In this document: piece after piece, positions 5,346-11,496 of the stretch | Layout of the letters: every line of letters begins with the position of its first letter | Numbering within the stretch: position 1 is the first letter of the stretch | Source of the DNA: an uncultured Clostridia bacterium | GTDB taxonomy: Bacteria > Bacillota > Clostridia > Oscillospirales > Acutalibacteraceae | Assembly: GCA_946186725.1 (NCBI GenBank) | Contig: CAMHOI010000017.1 | Coordinates: 1-11,496, forward strand | DNA: 11,496 nucleotides | Reading direction: 5' to 3' | Notes under the pieces: model-generated | Seen by the model: only the letters and a program-made list of their open reading frames with translations | What the model was told of the DNA's origin: nothing | The model's database searches: none | Position numbers and translations under genes: made by a program

Positions 5346-6851
5346 ATGACCGACAGACTCATCTCGGTGGGCAAGATCAAGCCGAAGACCGCCAAAGACG
5401 TCAAATATTCGCGCTTCGGCGTCGGTTTCGAGAAACTGGACCGCGACGTCTTCGACCCCGAAAAGGCCTACGCCGGCCTGGCCGGCATCGGCGTCAAGCG
5501 CGCCCGCCTTCAGTCGGGCTGGCAGCGCACAGAGCGCCAAAAGGGCGTCTACGATTTCGCCTGGCTGGACAGCGTGGTGGACAACCTGCTGGCCATCGGC
5601 GTCGAGCCCTGGCTCTGCTTCTGCTACGGCAACGACCTCTATTCCGAGGAGGCCAAGCAGATCTACGGCGCCGTGGGCGTGCCTCCCATCTACACCGAGG
5701 AGGAGAAGACCGCCTGGCGCAACTACGTGCAGGCAACCGTCCGGCGGTATAAGGGCAAGATCCATTATTATGAGGTGTGGAACGAGCCCGACGGCCTCTG
5801 GCGCCGCAAGAATCCCTTCCTGACCCCCGAGCAGGTCAAGGCCGAGGAGGAGAAATACGCCGCCATGACCCCCGCCATGGCCGAGCGCACCCGCAACGTC
5901 GCCAACGGCTGGGAGTACGCCAAGTTCACCACCGACACCGCCCTGGCCTGCAAGGAGGCCGACCCCACCTGCGAGGTCATCGGCCTGGCGCTGGCCTTCC
6001 GCCGCGACTTCGCAGCCGGCTTCTGCGCGGCGGGCGGCCTGGAGCACATCGACGCCGTGACCTATCACTCCTACAACCTTGACGAGGGCACCTGGGTCAG
6101 CAAGATGCAGTACATACGCGATCTGCTCATCCAGCACAAGCGCACCGACATCAAGATCATCCAGGGCGAGAGCGGCACCCAGTCCCGTCCCGACGGGCAC
6201 GGCGCCCTGATGGGCGGCGCCTGGACCCCCCTTAAGCAGTCCAAGTATCTGCTTCGTCATCTGATCACCGATATGGGCCTGGGCGTGGAGTTTGCTTCCT
6301 ACTTCTCCTGCGTGGATATGATCGAGGCGCTCGACGGCACCGTCGGGGATAAGGCCTCCTATCTGGATTACGGCTACTTCGGTGTGCTGGGCGCCGACTT
6401 TGACGAGGAGGGCCGTTCGGTCGGCACCTACTCTCCCAAGCCCGCCTACTACGCGCTGCAGAATCTCTGCAGTGCCTTGGCCGAGCACTTCGAGACCTGC
6501 GACCTTCCCGTGGAGGGCGAGGTGCGTGAGTCCAAGCGGATGCGCGGCCAGGACGCCGATTTCAACGCGACCTCCCGCTTCGCCTTCCGTCGGGCCAACG
6601 GCTCCCGCGCCCTCTTCTACTGGATGCCCAAGGACATTCTCACCGAGACCTACGAGGGCACCGTCACCCTCCGTCTGAAGGACGAGGTCAGGGGGCAGAG
6701 GATCCTGCTGACCGATATGCTGGACGGCACCGTCTACGAGCTGGGCGAGTATCACACCTCCGAGGAGGGCGTTCTGCTCAATATCCCCGTGAAGGACAGC
6801 CCCTATATGCTGACCTTCGGCGACTTCTTTGATTGGGAGGAAACGAAATGA
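5346..6851 (+). CDS. Cytoplasmic GH39-like (clan GH-A) glycoside hydrolase
   Basis: This 501-residue protein has no signal peptide, so it should act on imported glycosides. The N-terminal two thirds (about 22-350) read as a (beta/alpha)8 barrel: RARLQSGWQRTERQKGVYDF (52-71), then YYEVWNEPDG with the proposed acid/base Glu147 (residue after Asn146), a TYHSY strand (239-243), and IIQGESG with the proposed nucleophile Glu275. A C-terminal beta-rich domain (about 400-490) is typical of GH39 beta-xylosidase/iduronidase-like enzymes. The family number is my judgement from motifs; another retaining GH-A family is possible. AAGGAG overlaps the preceding stop, 8 bases before the ATG. The last codon overlaps the next start (ATGA), so it is coupled to the SDR gene. 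Substrate is not determinable; a xyloside, uronide or similar oligosaccharide would suit the dehydratase and SDR partners. Confidence 0.82.
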   Translation: MTDRLISVGKIKPKTAKDVKYSRFGVGFEKLDRDVFDPEKAYAGLAGIGVKRARLQSGWQRTERQKGVYDFAWLDSVVDNLLAIGVEPWLCFCYGNDLYSEEAKQIYGAVGVPPIYTEEEKTAWRNYVQATVRRYKGKIHYYEVWNEPDGLWRRKNPFLTPEQVKAEEEKYAAMTPAMAERTRNVANGWEYAKFTTDTALACKEADPTCEVIGLALAFRRDFAAGFCAAGGLEHIDAVTYHSYNLDEGTWVSKMQYIRDLLIQHKRTDIKIIQGESGTQSRPDGHGALMGGAWTPLKQSKYLLRHLITDMGLGVEFASYFSCVDMIEALDGTVGDKASYLDYGYFGVLGADFDEEGRSVGTYSPKPAYYALQNLCSALAEHFETCDLPVEGEVRESKRMRGQDADFNATSRFAFRRANGSRALFYWMPKDILTETYEGTVTLRLKDEVRGQRILLTDMLDGTVYELGEYHTSEEGVLLNIPVKDSPYMLTFGDFFDWEETK

Positions 6852-7651
6852 GTGCAGTATTCATCACCGGCGCCCAGTCCGGCACCGGCTACGGCATCGC
6901 CGAGCTGTTCGCCAAAAACGGCTGGGACGTCTTCATCACCAGCCGCACCGGCGCCAAGGCGGAGGCCTCTGCCGCCCGCCTCGCCGAGCAGTACGGCGTC
7001 TTCGCCCGGGGCTACGAGTGCAACATCGGCAGCGAGCAGCAGATCGTCGACATTTTCAAGGACATCGACGCAACCGGCCGCTTCGTGAAAACGGTCGTGC
7101 TCAACGCCGCCAACATGGGCTTCGATCCCAAGGACCCCGCCGCCGGCCAGGACTTCTGGACGGTGCCGGTGGAGGATTTCCGCTGTGTGTTCGAGACCAA
7201 TCTGGTCTGGAACTTCACCATCGTGCGGCAGGCCGCGCTGCGTATGCGGGAGAAGGGCGGCGGCGCCGTCGTTTTCCTCAGCTCCAACACCGCCTACCGC
7301 GCCATCCCCAACCGCGCCGCCTACTCCGCCTCCAAGGGCGGGATCAACGCCCTCGTGCGCGCGCTCGCGGTCGACCTGGGCCCCTTCGGCATCCGGTGCA
7401 ACGTGGTGCTCCCCGGCACCATCAAGACCGAGCGCTGGGTGCAGATGGGCAGCAAGCAGATCGTCAACGGCCGCCTGACCCCCATCGGCGACATCTCCGA
7501 TTTCGAGGACATCGCCAACGCCGTCTGGTTCTTCGGCACCGAACTGTCCAAGAACATCACCGGCACCGAGCTGATCTGCGACGGCGGCATGACCTGCCAG
7601 CTTTATCCCCGCGTGCTCAACGATCTGATCCGCGCCGAGCGGGGGGAGTAA
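6848..7651 (+). CDS. Short-chain dehydrogenase/reductase (SDR), sugar-type oxidoreductase
   Basis: This is a 267-residue NAD(P)-dependent oxidoreductase of classical SDR size. The N-terminal Rossmann motif is TGAQSGTG (7-14; TGxxxGxG, with GTG instead of the usual GIG). NAAN (86-89) replaces the common NNAG. The catalytic set is Asn118, Ser146, Tyr159 and Lys163 (YSASK), with the usual 13-residue Ser-Tyr spacing. The C-terminal GTELICDGGM (239-248) is the familiar SDR end. The ATG at 6848 overlaps the hydrolase stop by 4 bases (ATGA), with GGGAGG just upstream, so the pair is probably co-translated. In this operon it may oxidise or reduce the sugar released by the hydrolase, or its lactone/aldonate. 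Substrate and NAD versus NADP preference are not clear: the second strand ends SRTGAK, where the Arg may favour NADP. Confidence 0.9.
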   Translation: MSAVFITGAQSGTGYGIAELFAKNGWDVFITSRTGAKAEASAARLAEQYGVFARGYECNIGSEQQIVDIFKDIDATGRFVKTVVLNAANMGFDPKDPAAGQDFWTVPVEDFRCVFETNLVWNFTIVRQAALRMREKGGGAVVFLSSNTAYRAIPNRAAYSASKGGINALVRALAVDLGPFGIRCNVVLPGTIKTERWVQMGSKQIVNGRLTPIGDISDFEDIANAVWFFGTELSKNITGTELICDGGMTCQLYPRVLNDLIRAERGE

Positions 7652-7660
7652 AACTTCCCC

Positions 7661-7689
7661 TTGCAATTCGGGGCGGGCGGTGCTATACT
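7661..7689 (+). promoter_or_regulatory. Sigma-A promoter of the alaS operon
   Basis: TTGCAA (7661-7666) and TATACT (7684-7689) are separated by 17 bases. Transcription should begin near 7696, at the start of the T-box leader. It lies only 9 bases after the SDR stop, with no clear terminator between, so some read-through from the upstream operon is possible. Confidence 0.75.
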
Positions 7690-7695
7690 GTACTG

Positions 7696-7918
7696 CGGAA
7701 AACGGCTGTGAAGGAGCACAATCGGTTGGTTCGTCTCTTCAGAGAGGGCGGGGAAGGTGAGACCGCCCGTGACGGCGCCGTGAGCCGGCTCCCGAGCTCC
7801 GCGTGACGAGCGCGGCGTATCCCTGCGTTAAAGGGATCGAGAGGTCGGCTGTTTTGGCCGGCAATTTGGGTGGTACCGCGGAGTCCTTCCGTCCCATGCG
7901 GACGGGAGGACTCTTTTT
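7696..7918 (+). ncRNA. Alanine T-box riboswitch leader of alaS
   Basis: This tRNA-sensing leader lets uncharged tRNA-Ala switch on alaS. It carries the invariant T-box sequence at 7865-7881 (TTTGGGTGGTACCGCGG); its UGGU pairs with the ACCA end of tRNA, matching the A73 discriminator of tRNA-Ala. Stem I is seen as GGAGC (7713-7717) with GCTCC (7788-7792) and CGG (7723-7725) with CCG (7778-7780). These enclose a specifier loop whose 3' strand is TGAGCCG (7781-7787), so I propose GCC (7784-7786, Ala) as specifier, followed by a purine. The apical part has AGAGAG and a GGTGAGA loop held by GGGCGG/CCGCCC. Stem III is ATCCCT/AGGGAT (7819-7837). The terminator is listed separately. Class assignment is secure; the specifier position is inferred by hand folding. 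Confidence 0.93.
7881..7918 (+). terminator. T-box regulated intrinsic terminator before alaS
   Basis: A 14-bp stem (7881-7894 with 7900-7913; one G-U pair) with a 5-base loop CATGC is followed by TTTTT (7914-7918). The 5' arm begins at the end of the T-box motif, so the antiterminator and terminator are mutually exclusive. The alaS ATG follows 30 bases later. Confidence 0.9.
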
Positions 7919-7948
7919 CTGCGGCCCCCGCGGAAAGGAAGAAACATC

Positions 7949-10582
<2,634 letters not shown>

Positions 10583-10594
10583 AAGGAGGCCATC

Positions 10595-10936
10595 ATGAGC
10601 GACTGTTTGTTCTGCAGGATCGCGGCGGGCGAGATCCCGTCCACGCCCTATTATTCGGACGAAAACGTCTACGCCTTCGCCGACATCGACCCCAAGGCGC
10701 CCTTCCACGCGGTCGTCATCCCGCGCGCGCATATCCCCTCCGCCGCCGCCGTCGACCCGACCAACTCCGAAGCCGTCGCCCGCGTCTTTGAGGCGATCGC
10801 GAAGATCGCCGCCGAGCAGGGGCTGGACAAGGGATTCCGTGTGGTCACCAACGTCGGCGAGGACGGCGGCCAGACCGTGCCTCACCTTCACTTTCATCTG
10901 TTGGGCAGGCGCCTTCTCGCCTGGCCTCCGGGCTGA
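10595..10936 (+). CDS. HIT-family (HINT-type) nucleotide-binding hydrolase
   Basis: This 113-residue histidine-triad protein is probably a purine nucleoside phosphoramidase of the Hint branch. The triad is HLHFHLL (His97, His99, His101). The N-terminal CxxC (Cys4, Cys7) and FADIDPKAPFHAVVIPRAHI (28-47) are typical, and the WPPG end marks the Hint branch. The segment after the triad reads GRRLLAWPPG where Hint proteins usually have GGR, a Gly-to-Arg change that is the only oddity. AAAGGAGG lies directly after the alaS stop, 13 bases before the ATG, so it is co-transcribed with alaS. Hint enzymes hydrolyse aminoacyl-AMP released by synthetases, which makes the alaS neighbourhood sensible, but that link is inference. 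Confidence 0.93.
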   Translation: MSDCLFCRIAAGEIPSTPYYSDENVYAFADIDPKAPFHAVVIPRAHIPSAAAVDPTNSEAVARVFEAIAKIAAEQGLDKGFRVVTNVGEDGGQTVPHLHFHLLGRRLLAWPPG

Positions 10937-10975
10937 GCCGGAAGCGACCCCATCACCGAACAGGAGGAGACCATC

Positions 10976-11496
10976 ATGCGCGACACCTATTCCATCACCA
11001 TCGCGGGAGTCCGGCGCGAGCTGCCCCGCTACGCCGTCAGCAATACGCTGGACATTGCGGCGTTCATTCTTTTCGGCGACGTGGAGATCACCGTCGCCTC
11101 GGCCGAGGCCCTGCTGAAAAAGGCGCCTGACTTCGATTACATCCTCACGCCCGAGGCCAAGAGCATTCCTCTGGCCTACGAGATGGCCCGCCAGTCGGGC
11201 AAGCCCTACCTCGTCGCCCGCAAGGGCGTCAAGGTCTACATGGGCGACCCCGTCGGCGTGGAGGTGCGCTCCATCACCACCCAGGAGGTCCAGCACCTTT
11301 ATCTGGGCGAGGAGGAGTGCAGCGCCATCCGGGGCAAGAAGGTCCTGATCGTCGACGACGTCATTTCTACGGGCGAGTCTCTGTCCGCCGTGCGCGAGCT
11401 GGTCAAGGCCGCGGGCGGCGTCGAGGCGGGCGCCTGCGCCGTCCTTGCCGAGGGCGACGCCGCTAAGAGGGACGATATCTTCTTCCTTGAGGAACT
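10976..11496 (+). CDS. Phosphoribosyltransferase, adenine-phosphoribosyltransferase-like (C-terminus beyond the window)
   Basis: The first 173 residues of a type I phosphoribosyltransferase are present; the frame is open to the window end. The 13-residue PRPP-binding motif VLIVDDVISTGES (123-135) is clear, with the two acidic residues Asp127-Asp128. DYILTPEAKSIPLAYEMA (54-71) resembles the base/pyrophosphate-side loop of APRT-type enzymes, and RKGVKVYMGD (82-91) fits the flexible-loop region. Such enzymes join a purine base to PRPP to make a nucleotide in the cytoplasm. Adenine is the best guess; the sequence differs from the short canonical Apt and could be another purine/xanthine or regulatory PRTase. 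The start ATG at 10976 has AGGAGGAGA about 5 bases upstream. It lies 39 bases after the HIT gene and is probably in the alaS operon, so a purine-metabolism role next to a HIT protein fits. Confidence 0.85.
   Translation, partial: MRDTYSITIAGVRRELPRYAVSNTLDIAAFILFGDVEITVASAEALLKKAPDFDYILTPEAKSIPLAYEMARQSGKPYLVARKGVKVYMGDPVGVEVRSITTQEVQHLYLGEEECSAIRGKKVLIVDDVISTGESLSAVRELVKAAGGVEAGACAVLAEGDAAKRDDIFFLEE

Noticed and set aside
4146..6755. 869-residue open frame on the minus strand opposite the dehydratase and hydrolase genes
   Set aside because: Composition is dominated by Gly, Leu, Val, Asp and His with no recognisable domain. It mirrors the plus-strand genes, whose G/C-rich third positions remove stop codons from the complementary frame. 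The plus-strand genes have catalytic motifs and ribosome binding sites.
6803..7666. 287-residue minus-strand frame opposite the SDR gene
   Set aside because: Antisense shadow; the SDR on the plus strand has the full catalytic set and coupling to the hydrolase gene.
7655..7677. CCCC/GGGG pairing just after the SDR stop as a terminator
   Set aside because: Only 4 bp, with no T run after it, and it overlaps the alaS promoter elements; too weak to call.

Overview
The window looks like chromosomal DNA of a GC-rich Clostridia member (Firmicutes; probably an Oscillospiraceae/Ruminococcaceae-type gut anaerobe). This rests on a ctsR-mcsA-mcsB-clpC heat-shock operon with CtsR boxes, a T-box leader in front of alaS, a tiny Cys/Gly-rich peptide of the kind annotated in clostridia as 'high-cysteine' protein, and strong AGGAGG-type ribosome binding sites throughout. 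The taxonomic placement is inference; no marker gene such as rRNA is present.

Left part (1-2900, minus strand): the class III stress operon, in the order ctsR, mcsA, mcsB, clpC (clpC runs off the left edge). It has a clear sigma-A promoter, TTGACC-17-TACAAT. Three CtsR-type operator boxes lie on it: two tandem boxes over and upstream of the -35 and one oppositely oriented box at the expected start point. The products form one circuit: CtsR represses, McsB (activated by McsA) phosphorylates arginines, and ClpC reads phospho-arginine and unfolds the tagged proteins for ClpP.

Middle-left (2900-3250): a 42-codon Cys/Gly-rich peptide gene with a hairpin in its leader and a possible sporulation-type promoter. 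A GC-rich hairpin shared with the convergent araC-type gene follows it.

Middle (3248-7651): an accessory carbohydrate locus. An AraC-family regulator is divergent from a tight three-gene operon: an enolase-superfamily sugar-acid dehydratase, a cytoplasmic GH39-like (clan GH-A) glycoside hydrolase and a short-chain dehydrogenase/reductase. A consensus araC promoter, a possible operator palindrome and a poor forward -35 suggest AraC-dependent activation of the operon. Substrate and product are not determinable from sequence. The combination of hydrolase, oxidoreductase and dehydratase suggests cleavage of an imported glycoside and oxidation/dehydration of the released sugar (acid). This is the least explained part of the window.

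Right part (7652-11496): a sigma-A promoter and an alanine T-box riboswitch (proposed specifier GCC, T-box UGGU, 14-bp terminator hairpin) drive alaS. A HIT-family nucleotide hydrolase and a partial phosphoribosyltransferase follow on the same strand, probably in the same operon.

Several very long minus-strand reading frames oppose the dehydratase/hydrolase and alaS genes. They are antisense artefacts of the strong G/C bias at third codon positions and are not annotated.
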